Shown piece by piece: positions 8,634 to 17,220 of a DNA stretch of 64,000 bases; the stretch's first letter is position 1, and every line of letters begins with the position of its first letter. The position numbers were made by a program, and so were the translations under genes. Origin of the DNA: CAYPPG01 sp964412555. GTDB taxonomy: Bacteria > Hinthialibacterota > Hinthialibacteria > Hinthialibacterales > Hinthialibacteraceae. The stretch covers positions 1 through 64,000 of the forward strand of contig CAYPPG010000001.1 in assembly GCA_964412555.1 (NCBI GenBank). The letters are read 5' to 3'. The notes under the pieces are model-generated. The model had not been told where the DNA came from and searched no databases. It worked only from the letters and a program-made list of their open reading frames with translations.

Positions 8634-9497
8634 ATGAACGAACAACAATCTTCAGAATCCCCAAAACAAGAAATCACGAATACGAACGTTCAAAACGGTT
8701 CGGAAACGATCATCGAAGTAAAGTCGCTTTTAAAAAGTTTCGGACCGCGAACGGTTTTGAAATCGTTATCTTTTACCATACCACGCGGCAAGACAACGGT
8801 TATCATCGGAGCCAGCGGTTGTGGGAAATCGACGCTACTCAAACACCTTGTGGGGTATTTAAAGCCGGATGCGGGTGAAATTCTCTATGATGGCATGGAT
8901 ATCGTACCGATGGATGACGATCAACTCGATTCGATACGCAAACGTTTCGGAATTCTCTTTCAAAACGGAGCGTTGTTCAATTCCATGACTGTCGGTGAGA
9001 ATGTAGCGCTGCCGTTGGTGGAACATACTAATCTCGATCCGAAGATTATCCGCATGATTATCAAGATGAAGTTGGAACTGGTCGGCCTTCGCGGTTTCGA
9101 GGACTTGAAGCCGTCTCAAATTTCCGGCGGGATGAAAAAGCGAGTGGGACTGGCGCGGGCGATCGCTCTCGATCCGCAAATCGTCTTTTACGATGAGCCT
9201 TCCGCCGGTCTCGATCCGATTACTGCCGCTGTTATCGACAATTTAATGATCGACCTTTCTCGCAAATTGGAGATCACCTCGGTGGTGGTTACTCATCACA
9301 TGGACAGCGCCTTCAAAATTGCGGACAAGATCATTATGTTGCATGGAGGAAAGATCATTGCAGAAGGCTCCGCCGATGCGTTCAAAAATGCCGACAACTC
9401 TCTCATTCGCCAATTTGTGGAAGGACTGGCGGATGGACCGGTACCTTTCCATATGTCCGCCGACGATTATATTGAAGATTTGCTGCATGTCAGTTAA
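8634..9497 (+). CDS. mlaF: ABC transporter ATPase of the Mla (MCE) type
   Basis: This 287-residue ATPase has Walker A at 59-67 (GASGCGKST), the Q-loop in FGILFQNGALFNSMT, signature SGGMKKRVGLARAIALDP and Walker B IVFYDEPSAGLDP. The FQNGALFNSMTV stretch and the methionine-containing signature are typical of MlaF, which powers phospholipid traffic between inner and outer membranes. The first ~28 residues are a polar extension not usual in the family. The MlaD-like gene follows after 14 bases. No MlaE-type permease is encoded beside it. Confidence 0.88.
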   Translation: MNEQQSSESPKQEITNTNVQNGSETIIEVKSLLKSFGPRTVLKSLSFTIPRGKTTVIIGASGCGKSTLLKHLVGYLKPDAGEILYDGMDIVPMDDDQLDSIRKRFGILFQNGALFNSMTVGENVALPLVEHTNLDPKIIRMIIKMKLELVGLRGFEDLKPSQISGGMKKRVGLARAIALDPQIVFYDEPSAGLDPITAAVIDNLMIDLSRKLEITSVVVTHHMDSAFKIADKIIMLHGGKIIAEGSADAFKNADNSLIRQFVEGLADGPVPFHMSADDYIEDLLHVS

Positions 9498-9511
9498 TCG
9501 GGAGAACAACA

Positions 9512-10633
9512 ATGGCTCTTGTTTCCGCATCCGAGATCAAAGTTGGAATCATGGTGGTGTTGGCTGTCATCCTGCTTGTCGCTTTGACAATATCCGTAGG
9601 AGATTTTCAAAATCTTTTTACCGAATCACTCACCATACACATTACAACACAAAAAATCGCAGGATTGGATATATACGCTCCCGTAAGTTATTCCGGCGTT
9701 CCTATCGGAATGGTCAGTGATATCCGTTATAACGAAGAATTGGAAATGGTCATTGTTGACGCGACAATCGATAGGGATTCACCGGTGGCAATCGATTCGG
9801 AAGTCAAATTTACCTCAGCCGGTTTGTTGACTCCACTTTATGTGGACATCCACGGAGGCAGCAAAGAGAAAAAAATCAAAGAGTTGCTCCTACAAGGAAA
9901 AAAAATCGATACCCCATTTGGAAAGCAAATTATCACGCGGGATAATATTTACATCAAAGCTGCACCCTACTATTCCATCGGAGATGTCTTTGCGTTGACC
10001 GGGCAGATCGAAGAAGCGCTAGAAAAAGTGGAAGTCAACCTCGATTCGCTTTATCCTACCTTGAGTCAAGTCGGCGATTTTATCGACAACGTAAGCAAAG
10101 AAACAACGATCATCTTAAAAGAAGTGGAAGTACTGGCTACGGGAGCACGGCCACGAATCATTGAAATGTTGGATCACACGAACAGTTTGATCCAAGACGC
10201 TTCTGCTGAAGTCATTCCCACTTTGAAAAATATTCGTGATGGTTCTGACAAAGTCCCACCCCTTCTTACAAAAGCCGGTGAAGGAGTTACCAACGTCATT
10301 CAAAAGGCAGGTGGATTGATCGATGCGGTAAGTCCTGAAGTCGTTCAAACCGCGGAAGCGCTTCAGCAAACGATTCTGGCTTTGAACAGACGCGTGGAAA
10401 CCATTGAAAACAATTTAACCACCTTGTTATCCGATGTGGATCATGTCGTTGTGGAGAATCAGGACGAAATTAACCGGATTATCCGATATTTGGAACAGAC
10501 GTCCGCCAATTTGACCGATCTCAGCGACCAATTGGCAAAAAATCCTTGGCGTATCCTTTGGAAAACCGATGAACGGAGAAAACCTCTTCAGGTCTCTCCG
10601 GAATGGAATCCGCTTCAACTCGAGAATCAATAA
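9512..10633 (+). CDS. mlaD: MCE/MlaD-family substrate-binding protein
   Basis: This 373-residue protein has one N-terminal membrane helix (about 9-28, VGIMVVLAVILLVALTISVG). An MCE domain follows (DIYAPVSYSGVPIGMVSDI, then LLTPLYVDIHGG). Residues ~160-340 are mostly amphipathic helix and may form the elongated tunnel-like extension of long MCE proteins. It is probably anchored in the inner membrane and faces the periplasm, moving lipid with the MlaF-like ATPase encoded just upstream. E. coli MlaD is about half this length, so this is the longer MCE type. Confidence 0.85.
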   Translation: MALVSASEIKVGIMVVLAVILLVALTISVGDFQNLFTESLTIHITTQKIAGLDIYAPVSYSGVPIGMVSDIRYNEELEMVIVDATIDRDSPVAIDSEVKFTSAGLLTPLYVDIHGGSKEKKIKELLLQGKKIDTPFGKQIITRDNIYIKAAPYYSIGDVFALTGQIEEALEKVEVNLDSLYPTLSQVGDFIDNVSKETTIILKEVEVLATGARPRIIEMLDHTNSLIQDASAEVIPTLKNIRDGSDKVPPLLTKAGEGVTNVIQKAGGLIDAVSPEVVQTAEALQQTILALNRRVETIENNLTTLLSDVDHVVVENQDEINRIIRYLEQTSANLTDLSDQLAKNPWRILWKTDERRKPLQVSPEWNPLQLENQ

Positions 10634-10648
10634 CTTCCAGCAACTCAC

Positions 10649-10676
10649 CGGGTAAAGCAAACGTCTCGCTTGCCCG
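10649..10676. repeat. Imperfect hairpin downstream of mlaD
   Basis: CGGGTAAAGC (10649-10658) can pair with GCTTGCCCG (10668-10676), with one unpaired A and a G-T pair. It lies 15 bases after the mlaD stop with no T-run. Its GGGTAA...AGC pattern resembles the tandem unit at 36743-36826. Confidence 0.5.
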
Positions 10677-10735
10677 TCGATGACTTTACCCACGAAATAA
10701 GTATCGATACCGTGCCACTTCTTTGAGATTTGCTA

Positions 10736-10975
10736 TCACGTTTTATCTACCGGTTTCTTTCGTTGTGGTGCAATACGGCAAAAACCCTGTGGTTGCACGT
10801 CCAATGTTGCATTGAATTTACTGGATAAGTTTTGAAAAGCGATTAAACCGGTCAGTTCACAAATCGCGTCATCATCAAAATGTTCACGGAGCCGGTTGAA
10901 CAGTTCATCGGTAATTTCCGTGTTGGTGATCGTCATGGCTTCCGCATATTCCAACGCGACTTTTTCTTGCTGAAA
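10736..10975 (-). pseudogene. C-terminal relic of an AhpD/carboxymuconolactone-decarboxylase-like gene
   Basis: The minus-strand frame carries the C-terminal hallmark of peroxidase-related AhpD-like proteins: KVALEYAEAMTITNTE, LREHFDDDAICELTGLIAFQ, then NLSSKFNATLDVQPQGFC. The family is normally 140-190 residues; only about 75 remain. The catalytic CXXC region is absent. Homology stops exactly where a palindrome begins (10979-10996, read as SAGIPAR). Upstream sequence shows no family resemblance. I infer a gene broken at or by the palindrome and no longer functional. Confidence 0.7.
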
Positions 10976-10978
10976 GAT

Positions 10979-10996
10979 GCGGGCAGGGATGCCCGC
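10979..10996. repeat. Palindrome at the break point of the AhpD-like relic
   Basis: GCGGGCAGGGATGCCCGC is an inverted repeat with 7-base arms, flanked by GCTCCGG. A related form (GCGGACATCCCTATCCGC) lies at 33831-33848. Confidence 0.7.
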
Positions 10997-11133
10997 GCTC
11001 CGGTATTTTAGTGAACATTGTAACGGATCGGGGAAAAATCCTACCCTTCGTATGACGATTCCTTCATGGAACCTTTCATCTTTGCCAAAAATCATGCAAT
11101 AATAGAATAAACGAATATGGAAGGAGTGACACA

Positions 11134-12171
11134 ATGGTTCGAAAAGATAAATATCGTTTTTCTTTCGGCCCCTGGAATATTCATTCCGGAGCCGACCCTT
11201 TTGGTCCCGCCGTTCGAAAAGAACGAACGTTTGCCAATAAACTCAAAGAGTACAAAAAACTCGGATTCGATGGCGTTCAACTACATGACGACGATGTCGT
11301 GCCTGCGGATTGGGACGTCACAAAAACCAAACGGGGTGTAACCCGAGTTCGAAAAATGATCGAAGGCGAGGGATTGGTACCGGAATTCGTCGCACCACGC
11401 TTATGGGAAGATCCGAAAACGATTGACGGAGGCATCACCAGCAATAGCAAAAGCGATCGGCAATATGCGATCGACCGTTCCAAACGTTCCATCGATATCG
11501 CCAACATGATCGGCACGAAATTGATCGTTTGGTGGCCTGCCCGTGAAGGAAATTATTTACGCGAATCAAAAGATGCCGCTGCCTCCATCGGACGTATGGC
11601 GGAATGGTGTGACATCCTGCTCGATTACGATCCCGAAATCAAGATTCTGGGGGAAATGAAACCGAACGAGCCGATGGATCAATCCTATTGCCCAACGGTT
11701 GGTCATTTTCTCGGTCTTTCCTATCGCACGAAAGATCCCAACCGGGTGGGCGCGTTGATTGAATCCGCTCACTCCATTCTTGCCGGCTTGGATCCAGCCG
11801 ACGACATGGCTTATGCGCTCTGGCACGGGAAACTGTGGAGTGTACATCTCAACGATCAAAACGGATTGAAATACGATCAGGACCGCACATTCGGCGCCGT
11901 GAATTTACGACGTGCGTTCAATCAAGTCGATGTTCTCGATCAAAACGGATTTGGGCAAAACGGAGAGTTTGTCGGACTCGACGTCAAAGCACTTCGCACA
12001 CAGAAAGATGCGGATGCAACACTCCATCTGAAAAACAGCCGTGAGATTTTCAATCTCCTGCTCGATGTGTCCCGCAGCATCGACCGGAAAGAACTGGAAG
12101 CCCATCGTAACAAACGGAATTATGAAGCCATCGATATGATGATTGTAAAGCAATTGATGAGCGTGAAATAA
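11134..12171 (+). CDS. xylA: Xylose isomerase
   Basis: This TIM-barrel enzyme interconverts D-xylose and D-xylulose. The 345-residue protein has class I (short) xylose isomerase features: FSFGPWNIHSGADPFG at the start, GVQLHDDDVVPADWD with the ring-opening histidine, the metal-ligand strand GEMKPNEPMDQSYCPT, and HLNDQNGLKYDQDRTFG with the second metal site. It is somewhat shorter than the usual ~390 residues. The ATG at 11134 has AAGGAGTG seven bases upstream. No xylulokinase or sugar transporter gene is adjacent, so it appears to be a stand-alone gene. Confidence 0.9.
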   Translation: MVRKDKYRFSFGPWNIHSGADPFGPAVRKERTFANKLKEYKKLGFDGVQLHDDDVVPADWDVTKTKRGVTRVRKMIEGEGLVPEFVAPRLWEDPKTIDGGITSNSKSDRQYAIDRSKRSIDIANMIGTKLIVWWPAREGNYLRESKDAAASIGRMAEWCDILLDYDPEIKILGEMKPNEPMDQSYCPTVGHFLGLSYRTKDPNRVGALIESAHSILAGLDPADDMAYALWHGKLWSVHLNDQNGLKYDQDRTFGAVNLRRAFNQVDVLDQNGFGQNGEFVGLDVKALRTQKDADATLHLKNSREIFNLLLDVSRSIDRKELEAHRNKRNYEAIDMMIVKQLMSVK

Positions 12172-12217
12172 ATTCTCTGATTCACACCCGATAAATGCTT
12201 CACCTTCCTTCGTAACA

Positions 12218-12373
12218 TGTCTGAATCTGGATTGGCCAGGATGATAGGATTTCCAGGATGGAATACGTGAAAGTATTTCATCGGAATCCGAGATACCAGT
12301 TCATAGATACTCACGATTCGCCAAATCTCGTAACTCTCCCAATCGGCCAATCCTGAGTATCCTGATTCAGACA
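12218..12373. repeat. 156-bp element bounded by inverted repeats
   Basis: The left end TGTCTGAATC (12218-12227) is the exact reverse complement of the right end GATTCAGACA (12364-12373). Inside, GGATTGGCC (left) mirrors GGCCAATCC (right), so the whole can fold as a long hairpin. The interior has the AGGATNNNAGGATTTCCAGGAT rhythm of a dispersed element I have seen in unrelated bacterial genomes. It encodes no protein of its own. It fills most of the gap between xylA and the iron module. Confidence 0.6.
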
Positions 12374-12515
12374 ATAAAAAATACAAATTCCCGTATAAGT
12401 TCACGTATTGTTGGTTATTCGAAAACAGGATGCGGATTGACAAATTATTTAGCTATGACTAAAATGATTATTAGTGTTTATTAATTCAATGCATATTTCG
12501 AGAAAGGTAATAGAA

Positions 12516-13553
12516 ATGAGTTCCCCGATAGGTTCTTTGTCGATACTATTTTTTTCGGTACTGCTCGCTTTTCTTCTGTTCCGGCCAAAACGAGGATTTT
12601 TTGATCGTTGGCAGCAGTTAACGAAAATGAGTGAACGGGTGCGGGTGGAGGATGCACTAAAACACATTTACAACTACGAGAGCCGGCAGCAGGCACCAAC
12701 AGTGCAGAGTTTGGCTGGAGTATTGGGATTATCGGAAGGGCGAATCGTCGATCTCATAGCTCAAATGGAAGCCAAGGAATTAGTGGAAGTCAATGGTAAC
12801 ACTTTCCGGTTGACCGATGAGGGAAGGGACTATGCGTTGCGGGTAATTCGGGCGCATCGGCTGTGGGAGTACTATCTTTGCAATCAAACCGGCTTTGGAG
12901 AAGATGATTGGCATCGGGAAGCCGAACGGCGGGAACATTCCACGTCGTTGGAGGAGATGGAAACAATGGCGTATGTAATGGGGAATCCATTGTTCGATCC
13001 GCATGGAGCACCGATTCCCACAGCGACATTGGAAATTGCTCCGCATCAAGGTCAGTTAATGACGGATTTGGCAAAAGGGGAATGGGGACGAATCGTTCAC
13101 ATCGAGGACGAGCCGGAAGAGGTGTACGCACAGCTGGTGGCGGAAGGAATTTATTTGGGGATGAAAATCCAAATGCTGGAAATCACCCGCCAGCGTGTAA
13201 GAATTTGGGGGGATGGCAACGAGCATATATTGGCTCCCATGTTTGCACGAAATATTTCGGTTCTGCCCTTGACGCTGGAAGAAGAGAACAAACTCGACAA
13301 ATCGCTGGAATCGTTGTCTACACTCGACTCGGGCGAATCGGCAATGGTAGTACAAATATCCAGAGCCTGCCGTGGATTGGAACGGCGCCGGTTGATGGAT
13401 TTCGGAATTGTGCCGGGAACAATCATCAAAGCTGATATGAAAAGCATTGGCGGTAATCCGACTGCTTATCACGTGCGGGGAACGACCATCGCCTTACGCA
13501 AGGAACAGGCGGAAAAAATTCATGTGACCAAACAGAAGGAGGAAACACAATGA
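12516..13553 (+). CDS. Membrane-anchored DtxR-type regulator with two FeoA domains
   Basis: This is a 345-residue fusion. Residues ~6-24 form a membrane helix (LSILFFSVLLAFLLF). A DtxR/MntR-like winged helix and dimerisation part follow (LAGVLGLSEGRIVDLIAQME, LTDEGRDYALRVIRAHRLWE, HSTSLEEMETMAYVMGNPLF). Two FeoA/SH3-like domains end the protein, the second with RRRLMDFGIVPGTIIKADM. FeoA domains bind FeoB, so the protein is probably tethered at the membrane beside the FeoB pair encoded downstream (four-base overlap). The ATG at 12516 has GAGAAAGG upstream. Whether the winged helix still binds DNA is uncertain. Confidence 0.8.
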   Translation: MSSPIGSLSILFFSVLLAFLLFRPKRGFFDRWQQLTKMSERVRVEDALKHIYNYESRQQAPTVQSLAGVLGLSEGRIVDLIAQMEAKELVEVNGNTFRLTDEGRDYALRVIRAHRLWEYYLCNQTGFGEDDWHREAERREHSTSLEEMETMAYVMGNPLFDPHGAPIPTATLEIAPHQGQLMTDLAKGEWGRIVHIEDEPEEVYAQLVAEGIYLGMKIQMLEITRQRVRIWGDGNEHILAPMFARNISVLPLTLEEENKLDKSLESLSTLDSGESAMVVQISRACRGLERRRLMDFGIVPGTIIKADMKSIGGNPTAYHVRGTTIALRKEQAEKIHVTKQKEETQ

Positions 13554-14359
13554 CATCGGCAAAACCGGCAAGCGCATGTGATCTATGTCCCATTCATCAA
13601 AATGCCAAGCTGACCAAACTCGGGATCGATATGGAATCGTGGGATTATGTCGTGGCATTGACGGGGAATCCGAACACGGGGAAAAGTACGGTTTTCAATC
13701 GGCTGACGGGTTTGCGGCAACACACAGGCAACTGGCCGGGGAAAACAGTAACCCGCGCGGAAGGCGGATTTGCCTATGATGAAAAACGATATAAATTGGT
13801 TGATCTGCCGGGAACCTATTCACTGCTTTCAGCAAGTGTAGATGAGGAAGTGGCCCGTGATTTCATTTTGTTCGGGCAGCCTGATGTTACGGTAATCGTC
13901 GTAGACGCAACACGCCTTGAACGGAATCTAAACCTGGTTTTACAAGTACTCGAAATTACAGATCGAGCTGTGATTTGCCTCAATTTAATCGATGAAGCAC
14001 GGCGTCATAAAATAAATGTGAATGAGCGCCGATTGGCTCGGGACTTGGGAATCCCCGTCGTTCCGGCAGTTGCGCGGCAAGGAGAAGGATTGCCGCTCTT
14101 GCTCCAAATGATCGACGAAGTGGCCACGGGAAAAATCGTCTGCAATCCGCATCGAATTCAGAATGAACCGTCCCATCTCAAACAGGCACTGCAAACACTG
14201 ATCCAAAAAATCGAGAGTGCATTCCCCGGGTTGCCGAATGCCCGATGGGTGGCGCTACGTTTGCTCGAGGGAGACGGGCGAATCATGGAAGCCATTCAAA
14301 CAGGTGAACTCGGCGATCTAAGCCGGCAAGTCATGGCCGCTGCTCCGTCGGAGATATGA
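13550..14359 (+). CDS. feoB: FeoB GTPase domain as a separate protein
   Basis: This 269-residue protein is the cytosolic NFeoB half of a ferrous iron transporter. G1 is TGNPNTGKSTVFN (about 39-50), switch I lies in HTGNWPGKTV, G3 is VDLPGTYSLLS, G4 is NLIDEA and G5 lies in VPAVARQGEG. A helical segment completes it. It stops before the membrane part, which is a separate frame downstream. An N-terminal CDLC pair (C10, C13) is an unusual addition. The start overlaps the stop of the DtxR-FeoA-FeoA gene, and the stop is close to the permease gene, so all three should be cotranslated. Confidence 0.88.
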   Translation: MTSAKPASACDLCPIHQNAKLTKLGIDMESWDYVVALTGNPNTGKSTVFNRLTGLRQHTGNWPGKTVTRAEGGFAYDEKRYKLVDLPGTYSLLSASVDEEVARDFILFGQPDVTVIVVDATRLERNLNLVLQVLEITDRAVICLNLIDEARRHKINVNERRLARDLGIPVVPAVARQGEGLPLLLQMIDEVATGKIVCNPHRIQNEPSHLKQALQTLIQKIESAFPGLPNARWVALRLLEGDGRIMEAIQTGELGDLSRQVMAAAPSEI

Positions 14360-14379
14360 ATCGAGAAAGGAGAGAATTC

Positions 14380-15813
14380 ATGGGCGCGAATTCGCTTCGT
14401 GAAGATATATTACAGACCGCGACTACACTTCGCTGGAAAATTGGTGATGAGTTTCATGACGATTTGATGGAAGCAATTTACGAAGACGCAACTCGAATCG
14501 CATCTCGATCGGTTTCCCGTGAAGAAGAGAAACCCTCCTTTCAATTCGATCACATGATCGATCAGTTGGTCACCAGCCGCTGGTTGGGGATTCCGATTAT
14601 GATTGGAATGTTGAGCGTTGTATTGTGGCTGACGATTACCGGAGCCAATTATCCTTCAGCGATGCTCTCCACATTATTTTTGGATACGATCCATCCCCTG
14701 TTGAAATCATTTTCGGCAACGATTGGAATACCTTGGTGGTTGGACGGTTTATTGGTCGACGGTATTTATTTGGCGACGGCGTGGGTGGTGAGTGTCATGC
14801 TGCCGCCGATGGCCATTTTTTTTCCATTATTTACCTTGCTGGAAGATTTCGGCTATCTCCCGCGTGTCGCATTTAATTTGGATGGATTGTTTCAACGAGC
14901 CGGTGCGCATGGAAAACAGGCCCTGACCATGACCATGGGATTCGGCTGCAATGCGGCCGGAGTGGTAGCCACACGAATCATTGACAGTCCGCGCGAACGG
15001 TTATTGGCAATCATCACCAATAATTTTTCCTTGTGTAACGGACGGTGGCCTACCCAAATCCTGATTGCAACCATATTTATCGGAGTCATGGCCGGTCCCT
15101 ATTGGGCGGGAGCCATCTCCACCATAGCGGTATTGACAGTCGCCCTGCTCGGAGTGGTTCTTGCGTTTATCGTATCTTGGGCGTTGTCCCATACAATTCT
15201 GCGCGGGCAGCCATCGGTGTTCGTCATGGAATTACCGCCATATCGGCCGCCGCGTTTCTGGCAAACTCTCTATACGTCTTTGATCGACCGGACGCTGATC
15301 GTGTTGTGGCGGGCCGTCGTGTTTGCCGCTCCGGCGGGGGCGGTCATCTGGCTGGTCTGCAATATTCACATCGGTGAGTTGAGTTTGGCGGAACATTTTA
15401 TCGAGTGGTCGAATCCGTTCGGGATTTTCATTGGTTTGAATGGTGTCATCCTACTGGCCTATATCATTGCCATCCCCGCCAATGAAATCGTCATTCCGAC
15501 AATCCTGATGTTGACGGTTCTCACGACCGGTATGTCCGATTTCGGATCCGGCGCCGGTGTCATGTTCGAACTGGATTCGATGAACGAAACGGAAAATGTA
15601 CTACGTGCTGGGGGGTGGACTCTGCTGACAGCGGTGAATTTAATGTTGTTCAGTTTGATTCACAATCCCTGCTCGACAACGATTTATACGATTTATAAAG
15701 AGACAAAAAGTGTAAAATGGACAGCGATCGCTTCTCTGCTGCCGGTTGTGATGGGATTGGCAATTTGTTTCGCCGTGGCGCAAATTTGGCGGTTTGCAAC
15801 AGGAAGCGGATAA
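14380..15813 (+). CDS. feoB: FeoB membrane permease half
   Basis: This protein of about 477 residues contains the gate domains and membrane helices of FeoB without the GTPase. Typical segments are MTMGFGCNAAGVVATRIID, NNFSLCNGRWPTQI and, near the end, a core with HNPCSTTIYTIYKE. The CNGRWPT form matches FeoB of the type found in many anaerobes. The ATG at 14380 follows AAAGGAG; an ATG at 14356 overlaps the GTPase stop and is the alternative. It should work with the separate GTPase encoded immediately upstream in Fe2+ uptake at the inner membrane. Confidence 0.88.
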   Translation: MGANSLREDILQTATTLRWKIGDEFHDDLMEAIYEDATRIASRSVSREEEKPSFQFDHMIDQLVTSRWLGIPIMIGMLSVVLWLTITGANYPSAMLSTLFLDTIHPLLKSFSATIGIPWWLDGLLVDGIYLATAWVVSVMLPPMAIFFPLFTLLEDFGYLPRVAFNLDGLFQRAGAHGKQALTMTMGFGCNAAGVVATRIIDSPRERLLAIITNNFSLCNGRWPTQILIATIFIGVMAGPYWAGAISTIAVLTVALLGVVLAFIVSWALSHTILRGQPSVFVMELPPYRPPRFWQTLYTSLIDRTLIVLWRAVVFAAPAGAVIWLVCNIHIGELSLAEHFIEWSNPFGIFIGLNGVILLAYIIAIPANEIVIPTILMLTVLTTGMSDFGSGAGVMFELDSMNETENVLRAGGWTLLTAVNLMLFSLIHNPCSTTIYTIYKETKSVKWTAIASLLPVVMGLAICFAVAQIWRFATGSG

Positions 15814-15891
15814 TCCTATCACATCATCCGCAAACGTTCCTTTTCTTTCAAAAAGAAAGAAAGCGTCGTTATCCAAAAGAGGAACGAGAGT

Positions 15892-16557
15892 ATGACAACG
15901 AAAGCGGTGCAAGATTATTTAAAAGAAATTTACCATTTGCAAAACGGTTGCGAACCGGTCGACATTGTAAGTACTTCTTTGTTGGCCGAACGGTTACAGG
16001 TGACGGCCGCATCGGTGACAAACATGTTAAAACATCTTGCCAAGTTGAATCTCATTCAATACGTCCCCTATCGCGGTGTCAAACTGTCAGGAAAAGGCGA
16101 AACCATCGCGATCAAAGTCCTTCGCCGCCACCGTCTCATTGAATTGTTTTTGCATCAAACACTCGGTTTTCCGTGGGATGAGGTACATGAAGAAGCCCAT
16201 CGCTTGGAACATGTGATATCCGACCGGTTTGAGGAACGGATCGACGCCGTTCTCGGCTACCCCGCCTTCGATCCGCACGGATCACCGATTCCGGACAAAA
16301 ACGGGAGTGTCGTTCAAGAAAACCACCGGCAACTTTCCGAAGTGGATGATGGAAACACGGTTGTGATCCGTGAAGTGAAAGACGGGGATCCGAATTTGCT
16401 GCGCTATTTGGAATCCCTTGGATTGGGTCCGAATGTGAAAGTCAAAGTTGTGGAAAAAGCACCGTTCCACGGTCCTATAACGATCCGAATCAATAGAAAA
16501 AAAGAAGTGCCACTCGGGCTAGAAGTCGCACGGCAAATTTATGTCTCGGAGATATAA
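15892..16557 (+). CDS. DtxR/IdeR-type metal-dependent repressor with C-terminal FeoA/SH3 domain
   Basis: This 221-residue regulator has an N-terminal winged helix (AVQDYLKEIYHLQN, TAASVTNMLKHLAKLNLI), a dimerisation/metal-binding region (VLRRHRLIELFLHQTLGF, WDEVHEEAHRLEHVISD, with the usual His and Glu ligands) and a C-terminal SH3-like domain. It is soluble, unlike the related protein at 12516. It closes the iron cluster 78 bases after the FeoB permease. I infer that it senses Fe2+ or Mn2+ and represses the feo genes. I could not identify its operator. Confidence 0.87.
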   Translation: MTTKAVQDYLKEIYHLQNGCEPVDIVSTSLLAERLQVTAASVTNMLKHLAKLNLIQYVPYRGVKLSGKGETIAIKVLRRHRLIELFLHQTLGFPWDEVHEEAHRLEHVISDRFEERIDAVLGYPAFDPHGSPIPDKNGSVVQENHRQLSEVDDGNTVVIREVKDGDPNLLRYLESLGLGPNVKVKVVEKAPFHGPITIRINRKKEVPLGLEVARQIYVSEI

Positions 16558-16560
16558 CAT

Positions 16561-16589
16561 TGTGGTGCAGACCTCTGGTCTGCATTACA
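16561..16589. repeat. Palindrome after the DtxR-type gene
   Basis: TGCAGACCTCTGGTCTGCA (16566-16584) is a perfect inverted repeat, set in TGTGG...TTACA. It starts three bases after the stop codon. The same core, with one base changed, occurs at 30409-30439. Confidence 0.75.
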
Positions 16590-16721
16590 GTTTTCCCCAC
16601 AGATACCCAGAGGAAATATTGGCATACATATAAAAATAACACACATAACCTTCTCCGCAGGGAAAATCCATTTATAGTAATACCATCTGATTGGTTTGAA
16701 TTGAATAGGGGAGTGTGAATC

Positions 16722-17072
16722 ATGAACGAAATCCGAGAAAGTGAAACTTTTGCCGATTTCATATTCCGGAAGATCGATCCGAAAGTACGTTCCACTTTTG
16801 ATACTCAACAAATCGAAGCACTAACCAAAGCCCTGAACGAATGCGGCCCATTGCGCAAACATCTTGTCGATATTCGTGGAGTGCTGCCTCTTTTTCTGAT
16901 GCGGTATTACTTCGTATTGTTGATGGGCATCGATAGACGGATGTCTAAAACAAGTACCACAATCGAGCGGCGCCGAACGGGAACACTCATGGGGACGCTG
17001 TTTTTCCTCATTCTGATTTCCTCTCCCTTTTTGCTGCTTTTGTTTATCATTATATTTTGTTCTACCTTGTAA
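16722..17072 (+). CDS. Small membrane protein of unknown function
   Basis: This 116-residue protein has a polar N-terminus ending in FDTQQIEALTKALNE, a motif HLVDIRGVLPLFLMRYYFV, a basic stretch (ERRRTG) and a C-terminal hydrophobic helix (TLFFLILISSPFLLLLFIII). The VDIR...RYYFVLLMG pattern occurs in small uncharacterised membrane proteins of several phyla. I cannot assign a function. It stands alone between the iron cluster and a glycoside-hydrolase-like gene. Confidence 0.6.
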   Translation: MNEIRESETFADFIFRKIDPKVRSTFDTQQIEALTKALNECGPLRKHLVDIRGVLPLFLMRYYFVLLMGIDRRMSKTSTTIERRRTGTLMGTLFFLILISSPFLLLLFIIIFCSTL

Positions 17073-17220
17073 TGAGGGTAAAATCAACAAACCGTTTTTT
17101 CATTACGCACCCTTGTATTCCTGCTCCTTCCGAGTTTCGCTTCGTCATTTTATGATGCAATGATCATACAGAGAATATTTCTCTTGTTTCTATACGATCA
17201 AAGTAGCAAGGAGCACTATT

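Noticed and set aside
12120..12443. 107-codon minus-strand frame after xylA
   Set aside because: It runs across the 156-bp inverted-repeat element and into the xylA 3' end and has no recognisable domain.
15814..15891. TTTCTTTC/GAAAGAAA hairpin between the FeoB permease and DtxR genes as a terminator
   Set aside because: The stem is pure A/T-rich slippery sequence without a G+C core or a proper T-run, so it is not called.
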